A DNA stretch of 10,000 bases from Trachelipus rathkii (GCA_015478945.1 JABUQX010118670.1:7501-17500), one strand, 5' to 3'. Numbered from the stretch's first letter, positions 1-6,855 are shown. Numbers and translations are program-made. Notes: generated by a model not told the origin, from the letters alone.

Positions 1-54
1 ATTAATATATATTATAATATAAATATTATATATATTTATTAATATATATATCTA

Positions 55-86
<32 letters not shown>

Positions 87-330
87 ATAATAAATATTTA
101 TATAATAATCAATATATTTATATTATATAGGTACTCATGAGCAGAAACCATATATAATAATCAATGGTAGATATGTATATATAAAAGTTATATGTATAAT
201 AAAAACTTATATATAGTGTAGACTATATTATCATATCTCAATATATATGATATACATATATATCATACTACTATATATGTCTATATATTATATATACCTA
301 TATATTATCTAGTAATGATATAAACATAAA
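1..330. repeat. TA-rich low-complexity tract
   Basis: Almost entirely A and T, dominated by TA dinucleotide runs (longest about 52-88) with short interruptions such as the GC-containing patch at 130-148. No open frame with coding character. It resembles the other TA islands in the window (5270-5480, 6536-6715, 7930-8400), so it is probably a decayed microsatellite rather than a gene. Confidence 0.9.
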
Positions 331-682
331 TATAAATATAAATGAATGTGAATATAAATATAAATAACATATTATATATCTATTATATCAGAAGTAATAT
401 AGATAACTTAGTCATAAAAACTACACATTTTTTATGCTCAAAATACATATTGTACAATAAATTTCACAGAGTTTTCTTAAGTCTAGGGAAAACTCTTATG
501 AAAGCACAAATATCTTTCTCTAATTATTAATTAACTGCGAGAACACAGAGAAAGTCACACAGCCGTACATAACGCTGGCACATAGGATAAGGTTTGTCTC
601 CGCTCATGCCCACGCTGTACTAACCCCGACTCTTAAACCAAGACAAACGCAGGATTTGATCTAGTCAATTAAGAGAAACTTC
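331..682. other. Unassigned AT-rich stretch, then a 130-bp mixed-composition patch
   Basis: The first 200 bases are AT-rich. A 62-codon plus-strand frame (342-530) is made of I, N, Y and K codons, as expected from AT-rich noise. Bases 535-665 have near-balanced composition and look like unique sequence, but I find no open frame, tRNA fold or known motif there. Confidence 0.5.
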
Positions 683-774
683 GTGTGGCTGTGTGGCTGT
701 GTGGCTTTGTGGCTGTGTGGCTGTGTGGCTGTGTGGCTGTGTGGCTGTGTGGCTGTGTGGCTGTGTGGCAGTGT
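683..774 (+). repeat. 8-bp minisatellite, unit GTGTGGCT, about 11 copies
   Basis: Eleven consecutive 8-bp units run from 683 to 770, followed by a half unit. Unit 4 starts TT instead of GT and unit 11 ends CA instead of CT; the rest are identical. Near-perfect homogeneity suggests recent expansion or ongoing slippage. The plus strand is strongly G/T-biased. An open frame at 693-920 reads the tract as a repeated V-W-L-C-G-C-V-A octapeptide, but this follows from the 8-bp period (24 bp per frame cycle) and is not evidence of a gene. Confidence 0.97.
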
Positions 775-1312
775 CTAATTCATCTCATATTCAGACCTAT
801 TCAGTTCAATTTTTTATGCTCCCCTTCGAATCTTCTTCTTTTCTATTAAAATTATTGTCTACCTTTGTGACCATGTTCCAACATGATAGTAGAGTGAAAA
901 TATATGAAATTATACAATGATAAATAATATTATAAAAAACAATAGTGCTATCCCAATTTTGAAATTGTAAAAGTGTGTGTCAAATTAAATTGCTGTCACT
1001 TTATATGTACACAAAGTATTTTTAACCCTCCAGAGAGTAGCTGAACTGTGACGTTAAATTTATCATATATGAGCTGAACAGTGAGTATATTATATACCCT
1101 ATATATAAGTCATTGAGCATCATTCTCTACTTACTACTACCTCTATACTATTTAATATATTAATTATTTTATTTATATAACTAAGTAAATTTGCTATATC
1201 ATATAATTATATATATTATATACCATATTATGTATGATATAAAATTATATATAAGTTAGTATATACCTAAGATAAATACCCTTATTCTATTTGATAATAC
1301 GTAATATTATAA
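775..1312. other. AT-rich intergenic sequence
   Basis: No coding frame, RNA gene or repeat array recognised. TA-rich blocks occur at 1085-1110 and 1195-1265. It lies immediately upstream of the candidate two-exon gene starting at 1313, so any promoter for that gene would be here. TATA-like strings are too common in this composition to single one out. Confidence 0.5.
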
Positions 1313-1759
1313 ATGAGTGATTCTCGTAGACTGACAGATAAAAGGTAAGTTTATACCATAAATTAATCGATAAACATAATGTACTTATTTAATAAGTAAC
1401 CACTATATATATATAGTCCATAATGGTATAACAATTACTACTAATTCATAAAAATCAATTATATACAAAATCCCATCATCACTCAACCTCCCTCCGCATT
1501 CACTGAGTTATACTATGCGCATACATATCATATCACTCATCTCATCATGCATCATACTATAGTCATCCGTCACGATATCATCTCTTCCCTTACAAGACCT
1601 AGGGCTTCATTAGGTCCGGAATATCCTCTACCCAGAGAAGAAGCTGAAGATACAGATTGGAGTAGCAGGAGGATAGATGGCGGTTCACCTAAACACAAAA
1701 ATGACACACAAGAGTCTAATAATAATATAAGATATAAGCGTAATACAGAGTATAGATAA
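1313..1759 (+). CDS. Candidate two-exon gene for a 64-residue hydrophilic protein
   Basis: Seen: an ATG at 1313 opens a short frame (MSDSRRLTDK...) that runs straight into AAAG/GTAAGT at 1341-1350, a textbook 5' splice site. A pyrimidine-rich tract ending TTACAAG (AG at 1595-1596) would be the acceptor, giving a 252-bp intron. A second AG six bases on is also in phase. Joining 1344 to 1597 keeps the frame open to the TAA at 1757-1759. Exon 2 is charged and polar (REEAED and SPKHKND are visible) and locally purine-rich on the plus strand, unlike its surroundings. No family is recognised and no domain is visible. It overlaps the outer end of the left inverted arm, whose likely sense strand is the opposite one, and the right arm shows no matching antisense frame. 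The splice signals may therefore be chance. The downstream extent is also open, since further donors exist. Confidence 0.25.
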
Positions 1760-1764
1760 TACGA
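1573..1764 (-). pseudogene. Outer (3') coding remnant of the left arm
   Basis: A 64-codon minus-strand frame is open between two TGA codons (1765-1767 and 1570-1572). It contains RLYLI followed by a leucine-rich segment with two cysteines, and ends NEALGLVREEMIS. The right arm has RLYMI, a cysteine and hydrophobic residues at the matching place (7225-7389), then NESRERVLIEDL (from 7424). The RLY and NE strings are in register with nucleotide anchors, which supports a shared protein ancestry. There is no start codon that would make it a separate gene. It overlaps, antisense, the second exon of the candidate gene at 1313-1759. Only one of the two readings is likely to be real. Confidence 0.4.
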
Positions 1765-1843
1765 TCACCATTGTTTACGAAATACAATAATAAACCATAG
1801 ATATAGTGAGCAGAGCTAAGGACCTACAGCTCAACAGCAGTCA

Positions 1844-2107
1844 TGCACATAATCTCGCTCTCACAACACCTTGTCGATATCTCACACGAGTATCGGGAAC
1901 TCGCGAGAAGCCTGATGTAGCTGCGGGTGAGTGATTGGCGGGAGGTTTGAGATATACATATAGAGAGAGTAGAAATCTGTTGGTGACATTAATATACAGC
2001 TCAAATTCCGCCTCAGGGATCTATATCGAATTAATCCCTATTATGTGCCAGAATGCAATGCCACAACCATAAGCACAGTCACACCTACAATTCAACATAA
2101 CCGCAAC
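1844..2107 (-). pseudogene. Left-arm remnant with one in-frame TAG
   Basis: This minus-strand frame runs 88 codons from just after a TAA (2108-2110) with a single TAG at 2021-2023, and closes at TGA 1841-1843. The inner part is rich in Cys and Gly; the outer 59 codons contain ELYINVTNRFLLSL and GFSRV. The right arm offers FETVLY and GFSSYS at the corresponding position (7105-7191). A CCAAT-like string lies antisense near 1931. The opposite strand also has an open frame here ending in a good splice donor (GGGTGAGT at 1926-1933), so strand assignment is provisional. Confidence 0.3.
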
Positions 2108-2262
2108 TTATCACAGCCATTCACCTCCTGATATAGTAGGCCATCCATATATCTTCTCGCACCTACTGACCATAAACACTTCGAGCATTTCCTCAATGCC
2201 GCACAGCATATGTTACTAGACATAGATAATAGAGAGAGATATAACTCTAACTTGAGTCACTA

Positions 2263-2475
2263 CTCGAACATAGACTCAGTTAGATTACCTCCAATATCAA
2301 ACACAATACCACGCACTGCATATACTATCCGTCATTTATACACTATTAAACCATCTCGAGACACATATACATACCATTCTGTACTATATACCACTAGAAA
2401 CAAACAAACCACCCGTATATCTCACTCTGATAACATACTGAATTCTCATAACTCACTATAATCCTTTCCTTCACA
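2263..2475 (-). pseudogene. Left-arm frame broken only by TGA codons
   Basis: A 71-codon minus-strand frame runs from after a TAG (2476-2478) to a TAG (2260-2262). It has three internal stops, all TGA and no TAA or TAG. Visible strings include VVYSTEWYVYVSRDG and GIVFDIGGNLTE, with normal-looking residue composition. There is no recognised family. This part has no clear counterpart on the right arm, where a microsatellite block replaces it. The antisense plus-strand frame at 2210-2461 (83 codons) is the longest uninterrupted frame in the window, but its Ser/Thr/Asn/Tyr/Arg make-up fits a C-rich non-coding strand. Confidence 0.3.
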
Positions 2476-2675
2476 CTACAAACTCACTCAATAACACAAC
2501 TCTCTAAATATTAGTATTCACATTCACATCATTAATAATAATTATACTTTCTCATATAACTAAACAATAATAATAATAATAATACGCATCTAAAAGATTG
2601 CCAAAATATACCTGAGAAATACATATTGAGAGATATTATATCTTTATAGATCTAGATTACCTTCACTCTTATATT

Positions 2676-2855
2676 TCAGACCATTGAGTCCTTACTACTT
2701 ATAAATATAATACTCAGTAACAATAAATACCTCACTATAATTATAAGTAATATACCCCTATATAAGTCAGCACTCTCAAGACTTATTAAGTAATCTCCCT
2801 TAATTAATCATCCAACAATATTTATCTGCATCAGCCAGCTATATAGTGATCCCAT
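2676..2855 (-). pseudogene. Left-arm hydrophobic frame with internal TGA
   Basis: From an ATG at 2853-2855 the minus strand reads MGSLYSWLMQINIVG, then TGA (codon 16), then continues open to another TGA at 2676-2678. The segment after GDYLISLESADLYRG is a strongly hydrophobic run of I, L and V that could be a membrane helix, ending SSKDSMV. The family is not recognised. It lies in the portion of the left arm missing from the right arm. Confidence 0.25.
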
Positions 2856-2926
2856 CTCATCACTATAGCATTATCTCATATAACTTATACATACTAATCT
2901 CAATTACATCTGTTATTTACTCTATA

Positions 2927-3019
2927 TTATCCTCTTCCAACAATTATTGTACTAAATAATGTAAATGCGTTTCTAGCCCAGAATGACACGCTGGTGTACC
3001 GAGAGCCTGACTTACTCAT
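2927..3019 (-). pseudogene. Short left-arm frame of 30 codons
   Basis: From an ATG at 3017-3019 the minus strand is open for 30 codons to TAA, reading MSKSGSRYTSVSFW and then a hydrophobic stretch. It begins where the frame of the preceding fragment (3022-3351) ends in two adjacent TGA codons, overlapping it by four bases. That is what a one-base frameshift in a formerly continuous gene would look like. It is too short to stand as a gene on its own. Confidence 0.25.
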
Positions 3020-3021
3020 CA

Positions 3022-3351
3022 AGCATTCATAACAGAGAGCGTCTCTTCATCACTACTATATGTTTCTAACCCTAATTCAATACACACGTCCTCTCATTCT
3101 TCGTTATTCCTTATTATATAACTCACACAATCATTCCAAACTCCTCTCTATTATTTCTTCAATTCCTCTTCACCAACTCTCTTCACGATTCCAGAGTACC
3201 ACTGTCTCCTTGTATTTCTCTTTTTAATTCTCTGACCCAAATCATAAATTAACTGTTGGTCCGAGGATGCTTTAGCAAACAGTAAGGGATTCCTTCCAAG
3301 CTCGCGATAAAGGTCTGCACAACATCTAGCGAAGCTAAGACCAGATCTTAA
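3022..3351 (-). pseudogene. Best-preserved coding remnant of the left arm
   Basis: The minus-strand frame from 3351 is open for 66 codons (to 3154), then continues in the same frame through an adjacent TAA and TAG and one TGA to a double TGA at 3016-3021, 110 codons in all. It starts RSGLSFARCCADLYRELGRN; later it carries basic runs (IKKRNTRRQWY) and an acidic segment ending EEELKK. The right arm (6197-6505) reads LSFARC at the matching point, encoded by a 20-base exact nucleotide match, and GVEELEKV further on. Residue composition is hydrophilic and protein-like. I do not recognise the family. The stops shared with no rescue frame suggest decay. Confidence 0.45.
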
Positions 3352-3733
3352 TTAATCTACTCTTTCACCTCAGCTATCCTCTTAGTGTTAACACGCTCTA
3401 TTTTTATATATGCTCATTAAATAAACGCCTATCCCCTGCGTATAATATATAATGAAGCCTGCAGTATCATAATCGCTAACCATATTCCTGTTCTCCTAAC
3501 CCTCCTCACATTTCTATACTATTTTCTTCATCAGCAACCAACGATATTACCACATATTTATTCTAATATCTGTGGAGAGATAACCTATAAGGAGAGACAC
3601 ATTAACTAACATTGCACATGTCTGTTGCGAGCTGTCTCTCAACTAATATATTAATCTGTATAAATCTTAACTCGCAGCTTTCCTGTCCACACGGACTCTC
3701 ACCTCATCTCCATAATATTCGTTCTAAGATATT

Positions 3734-3961
3734 TTAGAAGAAAAGGTTAGTAAGTTTCTTCCTCATCAATGATTCTCCACATTGTTCATCATAATTTTCA
3801 TTATCCACAGCCATATATACACATTTACATTAACCATCAGTTGGTCTATATAAAGCTATGACTCATCTTTTGGTTCCATTCCGTCCCAACGCATAGCTAA
3901 TCCGACCACAATCACCTGGCATTACCCTCCCAGTCATATAATCGAGCCGGATAGCACTCAT
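3734..3961 (-). pseudogene. Inner (5') coding remnant of the left arm
   Basis: From an ATG at 3959-3961 the minus strand reads MSAIRLDYMTGRVMPGDCGR and on for 32 codons to TGA (3863-3865). The same frame continues through a TAA to reach CVYMAVDNENYDEQCGES and stops at 3734-3736. The right arm has CIHQWQRDRDDEH in the corresponding place (frame 5766-6014), immediately before the nucleotide anchor 3709-3733 / 6051-6075. The frame has two internal stops in 75 codons. Function unknown. Confidence 0.35.
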
Positions 3962-4081
3962 AACGTCTGGTTATAGTGCTTCACTATCCCCATCACATCT
4001 ACGCGGAACTCACCTACAACCACAATCTGATATAGTAGTATGATAGAATACCTCAGAGAGAGAGAGTTAACTACCTTGATA

Positions 4082-4800
4082 TTTATTACTCTAGTTATAA
4101 TTAATATAAGTAAGGTATAAACATACTTACATTATCAGAGTCCATATATGATTTATTTACTCAATAATTAGCATATATGGTATATAATAATTAGTTATCC
4201 GAGTTATATAGTATAATGGATTAAGATATACATTATACTATAAAGACCTGAACCCTTATTCATTAACTAGTTATATAGGTATAAATAATATAATACATCA
4301 TTATGAGTAGATATAAGAACATATATTATTTTCTAAAACAGAGCATATACCTATTACTTAACCTATTACGTCATTATTCTCAAATTTAAAACGTAATTAT
4401 TAGAACGGTGTAATAAAATAATATATATTATTACGAGAGAAGAATAATTAGTAATATTACTTAATAGAGAACATAATACATAAATAGTAATCTAAGAGAT
4501 ATCTAGAGGATAAATATTATCACTAATTATCTACGGAGAGATAAAGGTATAATAATAAGTAGATTTAATATGATTATCTAAATGATATACTACAATCAAA
4601 TATTAAGAGTAATAGGTAGGATAAATAAAATATATTATAAGTATATAAGGATATATAATGTCCACATGATAAGCATTATATCAAAGGTATTTATTATTAC
4701 TTAATTAATAATATTATATATTATATAATAATATTATATCATATATTTTATAAAACAGGATTTAGGAAACCCACAGGGGCCTCATAGCAAATAACATGTT
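4082..4800. other. AT-rich spacer between left arm and central hairpin
   Basis: Dominated by A, T and short GA-containing motifs. No open frame with protein-like composition and no repeat array except short ATT/TA blocks (4690-4745). The sequence ATATAAGTA occurs at 4105-4113, but such strings are expected in this composition. It has no evident counterpart on the right side, where a pure TA microsatellite occupies the equivalent place. Confidence 0.5.
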
Positions 4801-4805
4801 AAATA

Positions 4806-4967
4806 TTATTTATATTTATAGGAGACCCAACTCACTACAAAAACACCTAATAACAAGACGTTTCTCAGTCTCTCTTCTTTCACTGGAATCATCATGGACT
4901 TAAAGAAGGATAAATAGTACTCCATGAGATACATAACAAACATAGATATAGGTATAAAACCACTCAT
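4806..4967 (-). CDS. Small intact ORF, possible two-segment membrane protein (53 residues)
   Basis: An uninterrupted minus-strand frame runs from the first ATG after an upstream in-frame TAA (ATG at 4965-4967) to TAA at 4806-4808. It reads MSGFIPISMFVMYLMEYYLS at the start, a hydrophobic, Met- and Tyr-rich segment (about residues 4-25), then a charged linker with PVKEERLRN, then a second hydrophobic segment LLLGVFVVSWVS and a basic tail YKYK. That layout suits a small hairpin-type membrane protein with a cytosolic loop. No family is recognised. Unlike every frame in the flanking arms it has no internal stop. It lies 118 bp from the central GC hairpin, on the same strand as the left arm's sense frames. 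It could equally be a fragment of a larger gene, since the frame just upstream (5004-5213) is also hydrophobic near its end. Confidence 0.35.
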   Translation of the reverse strand: MSGFIPISMFVMYLMEYYLSFFKSMMIPVKEERLRNVLLLGVFVVSWVSYKYK

Positions 4968-5084
4968 AGTTAAATACGGTTAACAGAGGTCATACCACTA
5001 ATGTCACACAAACATTATAAAAGCCAATCCACTAGCATCCCATAATAATATTAAAAGGAAAATACAATAAAGAAATATACCCAG

Positions 5085-5230
5085 GGTTTCATCCCTTGCT
5101 AGATGAATGAATCCTCCAGGGGGTATCACCCCGAAGGGGTGTAAGAGGCTTACCCTCCGAAGGAGGGTAAGCCCCGCCCATATAGAGGGTGTACCCCCTG
5201 GAGATTCCATCATCTAGCAGGGATGAAACC
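5085..5230. repeat. GC-rich compound hairpin: long stem enclosing three smaller hairpins
   Basis: Left arm 5085-5125 pairs with right arm 5192-5230 in three uninterrupted blocks: 5085-5096 with 5219-5230 (12 bp), 5098-5106 with 5210-5218 (9 bp) and 5114-5125 with 5192-5203 (12 bp), separated by small bulges. Inside are hairpin B (5127-5141, six-bp stem, GAA loop), hairpin C (5147-5173, perfect 12-bp stem, GAA loop) and a weaker hairpin D (5175-5191, 7-base loop). Both GAA loops are closed by C-G, the triloop type known to make unusually stable DNA mini-hairpins. The element is far more GC-rich than anything around it. The overall shape, a long stem with small internal hairpins, resembles hairpin telomeres of some linear genomes and the GC clusters of some mitochondrial genomes. 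Which, if either, applies is unknown. Confidence 0.93.
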
Positions 5231-5269
5231 GCTGGGGTGTCTCTCGTGTAAATAACCAAACAAAAAGAG

Positions 5270-5342
5270 AGATATATATATAGGATATATATATTATAGA
5301 TATATAGCTATTCTGGGATTTCTTTATATATATATAGTGGGC

Positions 5343-5373
<31 letters not shown>

Positions 5374-5500
5374 TATATATAATATTTATATATATATATA
5401 TATAATATATATATATATATATAATATAAAAAATATATAGTATATATGATAATATATATATATTATATATATATATAATGTAAGACTTTGGATGCTGTAT
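5270..5500. repeat. TA microsatellite with short interruptions
   Basis: Long TA runs (for example 5343-5366 and 5388-5423) alternate with AATATA junctions and one unique insert at 5310-5340. It sits directly outside the right foot of the GC hairpin and separates it from the right arm. Confidence 0.92.
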
Positions 5501-5547
5501 ATAAAATATATGAGATATATATATAATCTATATTTGCCCCTACTCTA

Positions 5548-5590
5548 TGATTGGCCTGAACTATCATATACCTTTCCGTGATTGGTTGAA
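5548..5590 (-). promoter_or_regulatory. Pair of inverted CCAAT boxes 31 bp apart
   Basis: TGATTGGCC (ATTGG at 5550-5554) and TGATTGGTT (ATTGG at 5581-5585) both fit the extended NF-Y consensus YSATTGGYY, and lie 31 bp apart, close to the spacing often seen for paired NF-Y sites. They stand 70-100 bp upstream of the first right-arm open frame. A third full match lies at 7077-7085. The paired placement suggests an upstream promoter element of the right-arm copy, but no transcription start can be pointed to, and the match may also be part of the repeated sequence TGATTGGTTGAA seen at both 5578 and 7077. Confidence 0.3.
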
Positions 5591-5652
5591 TATCCTTTAT
5601 CTTTGTTATAGATAGATTATAGATATATTATATAAATTATTCTTTCTCATAG

Positions 5653-5910
5653 ATATATAGTCATATTCGTTTTAGATTTGAACGTGGTAGAAGGTTGTGC
5701 TCTGTTTTAAAAGTGTTCTTATTTCCCATGATGTATATTCCTACAGTTAGAAAAGTTGGTTTTGACGAGGATACCTCGAGAAGTATCTTTGTGGATTCGG
5801 AATATATATTCCGAAAAGTGAGGTATCTTTCTTATATACAAGAAAACCAGACGGTTTACCTACCTTCAGTGCTAGTGACCAATATGAATATACAGACGTG
5901 TTTTTTATGA
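5653..5910 (+). pseudogene. First right-arm coding remnant (85 codons)
   Basis: Stop-to-stop open frame on the plus strand; first ATG at 5728-5730. The middle carries a convincing hydrophilic run (VRKVGFDEDTSRSIFVDSEY). From about 5830 the neighbouring frame (5766-6014) looks better, which implies a frameshift or that the two are not both real. A strong nested palindrome (5770-5828) lies inside it. No recognised domain, and no clear counterpart for the first part in the left arm. Confidence 0.3.
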
Positions 5911-6014
5911 GTTACCGACGCATTACTTTGTGTATCCATCAATGGCAGAGAGATAGAGATGATGAACATATAGATAGTATCTATAGATATCGAGAGGATA
6001 GTTATTCAAGCCGG
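5766..6014 (+). pseudogene. Right-arm remnant, 83-codon frame matching the left arm's inner end
   Basis: Open from after TGA (5763-5765) to TGA (6015-6017), overlapping the previous frame. It contains LYTRKPDGLPTF, ASDQYEYTDVFF and then CIHQWQRDRDDEHIDS. The last string aligns with CVYMAVDNENYDEQ on the left arm (3734-3961) just before the nucleotide anchor at 6051-6075. There is no ATG until the phenylalanine pair in the middle. Function unknown. Confidence 0.35.
5770..5828. repeat. Nested palindrome inside the right arm
   Basis: A 20-bp perfect palindrome, TTCGGAATAT followed by its complement (5796-5815), is enclosed by an outer 8-bp pair, GATACCTC (5770-5777) with GAGGTATC (5821-5828). 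A small CGAGG/CCTCG stem (5766-5778) overlaps the outer left side. The centre could extrude as a cruciform or fold in RNA. It has no evident equivalent on the left arm. Confidence 0.8.
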
Positions 6015-6084
6015 TGAGATATGAGATCGACTTAACTTTAACCCTTCTCTAATATCTAGATACGAATATTATGGATATTAGAAT

Positions 6085-6279
6085 ATGGCAGAGAACGCGA
6101 AGATACAGGATTATTTAACCCACACAATATATGGTTTCTATATTAGAGGCACATCCCAGATAAAATATTTGGGTCGAGTTCGAGAGAAAATGTTAAAACA
6201 GTTGCGTAAAACAGAAATGGTTAACCGATTATGTTACTGCAGCTCATTATATTTTATACGAGGCATATTATACATTTAA
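6085..6279 (+). pseudogene. Right-arm remnant, 64 codons
   Basis: Plus-strand frame with ATG at 6085-6087, reading MAENAKIQDYLTHTIYGFYI, then a basic stretch (GRVREKMLKQLRKTEM). From about 6215 the frame one base over (6197-6505) gives the better match to the left arm: DYVTAAHYILYEAYY against DYDTAGFIIYYTQG. A one-base frameshift near 6215 would therefore join the two. The nucleotide anchor 6211-6260 / 3439-3491 covers that point. No known domain. Confidence 0.35.
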
Positions 6280-6505
6280 AAAACTGTTAACCCCTAAAGA
6301 TTCGGAAATATAATTATCAGTTCTTAGCTTCGCTAGATGTTCATACTTATTGTCGCTTTGAAGAATATATATAGTGAATGATCTGACAAAACATATGGTA
6401 AGTGTCAGGGAGAGAACTGCATCGCTATGTACTCTGGATGGAGTTGAGGAATTAGAAAAAGTATTTATATCTAATAAGAAGATAACTGGCATTTGTGTAA
6501 GGACT
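6197..6505 (+). pseudogene. Best-preserved right-arm remnant, 103 codons with one TAA and one TGA
   Basis: Frame from after TAA (6194-6196) to TAG (6506-6508), with TAA at 6311-6313 and TGA at 6359-6361. It contains DYVTAAHYILYEAYYTFKKL, then LSFARC just after the first stop, then VNDLTKHMVSVRERT and GVEELEKVF. LSFARC and the later EEL string match the left arm (3022-3351). Close to its end, at 6497, is GTAAGG, a plausible splice donor in phase 0. The antisense strand also carries an open frame (6268-6492), which I treat as a shadow because its residues are those expected opposite a hydrophilic coding strand. Confidence 0.45.
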
Positions 6506-6672
6506 TAGACCGATTAAATCTTAATGTGTTAGATAGATATATTTATATAATATATATATATATATATACCTACTATCTATATATTACTATATATATTATT
6601 ATATAATTATATATATAATATATAATATATTATATAATATATATATATATACTATCATTATATATATTACAC

Positions 6673-6705
<33 letters not shown>

Positions 6706-6855
6706 ATATATTTCACGGGTGTTATTATTAATTATTATATTCTTATTATTATTATTTATTATTATTATCTATTATTATATATTATTATTATTATTATTAT
6801 TATTATAATTAATATCATTTTATTATTATTATTCTTATTTATTGGTTTGTTTCAG
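6497..6855 (+). other. Candidate intron in the right arm
   Basis: Donor-like TGT/GTAAGG at 6494-6502, and a strong acceptor with a T-rich tract ending TTTGTTTCAG at 6846-6855. Both splice in phase 0 with the 6197-6505 frame; the new exon would add about 20 hydrophobic residues (FYMCFVLFF...) before TGA. The interior is almost entirely TA and ATT microsatellite. Because the upstream frame already contains two stops, this is only a suggestion of past gene structure. Confidence 0.2.
6536..6840. repeat. TA microsatellite followed by ATT/TTA trinucleotide repeat
   Basis: TA-type runs occupy 6536-6715 (longest about 6671-6701). After a short unique bridge they are followed by ATT/TTA repeats at 6723-6840 with occasional C or G. 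The two motifs meet around TTTCACGGGTG at 6711-6721. The block stands where the left arm carries 0.5-0.9 kb of coding-like sequence. Confidence 0.92.

Larger units (their letters stand above)
1573..3961 (-). repeat. Left arm of a diverged large inverted duplication
   Basis: Read on the minus strand, this stretch matches the right arm (5766-7564) at seven places in the same order: 3709-3733 with 6051-6075 (21 of 25 identical, no gaps), 3439-3491 with 6211-6260 (about 45 matches with small gaps), 3321-3340 with 6322-6341 (20 of 20), 2093-2102 with 7044-7053, 1905-1913 with 7164-7172, 1761-1780 with 7248-7269, and 1603-1611 with 7424-7432. This arm spans about 2.1 kb between the outer anchors against 1.4 kb on the right. 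Most of the excess lies between 2100 and 3320. The plus strand here is C-rich and G-poor, so the minus strand is the purine-richer one over most of its length. Divergence is high, so this is an old duplication rather than an assembly palindrome. Confidence 0.8.

Noticed and set aside
693..920. 75-codon plus-strand ORF with an octapeptide repeat
   Set aside because: Produced by the 8-bp minisatellite; the unique part after it is unremarkable.
2210..2461. 83-codon plus-strand ORF, the longest uninterrupted frame in the window
   Set aside because: Low-complexity Ser/Thr/Asn/Tyr/Arg content expected from a C-rich, G-poor strand. The opposite strand has a more protein-like frame and fits the orientation of the left arm.
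3241..3360. Possible reverse-transcriptase-like string LASLDV in an alternative frame of the 20-bp anchor, in both arms
   Set aside because: Only a few residues resemble the motif, the surrounding residues do not continue it, and the LSFARC frame is open for far longer.
4105..4113. ATATAAGTA, identical to the yeast mitochondrial promoter nonamer
   Set aside because: Expected by chance in this composition. GT, CT and TTC repeats and splice-like signals argue for nuclear rather than mitochondrial DNA.
5004..5213. 69-codon minus-strand ORF through the GC hairpin
   Set aside because: Its start codon and first half lie in the palindromic arms and internal hairpins, with TAG directly before the ATG. 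Only the last 30 residues, a hydrophobic segment, could be meaningful.
5085..5230. Central hairpin as a tRNA or a viral hairpin telomere
   Set aside because: No tRNA anticodon arm or T-loop consensus. The resemblance to hairpin telomeres is in shape only, with no recognisable viral gene beside it.
6268..6492. 74-codon minus-strand ORF in the right arm
   Set aside because: Antisense to the frame containing LSFARC, which is matched in the left arm. No matching antisense protein on the left.
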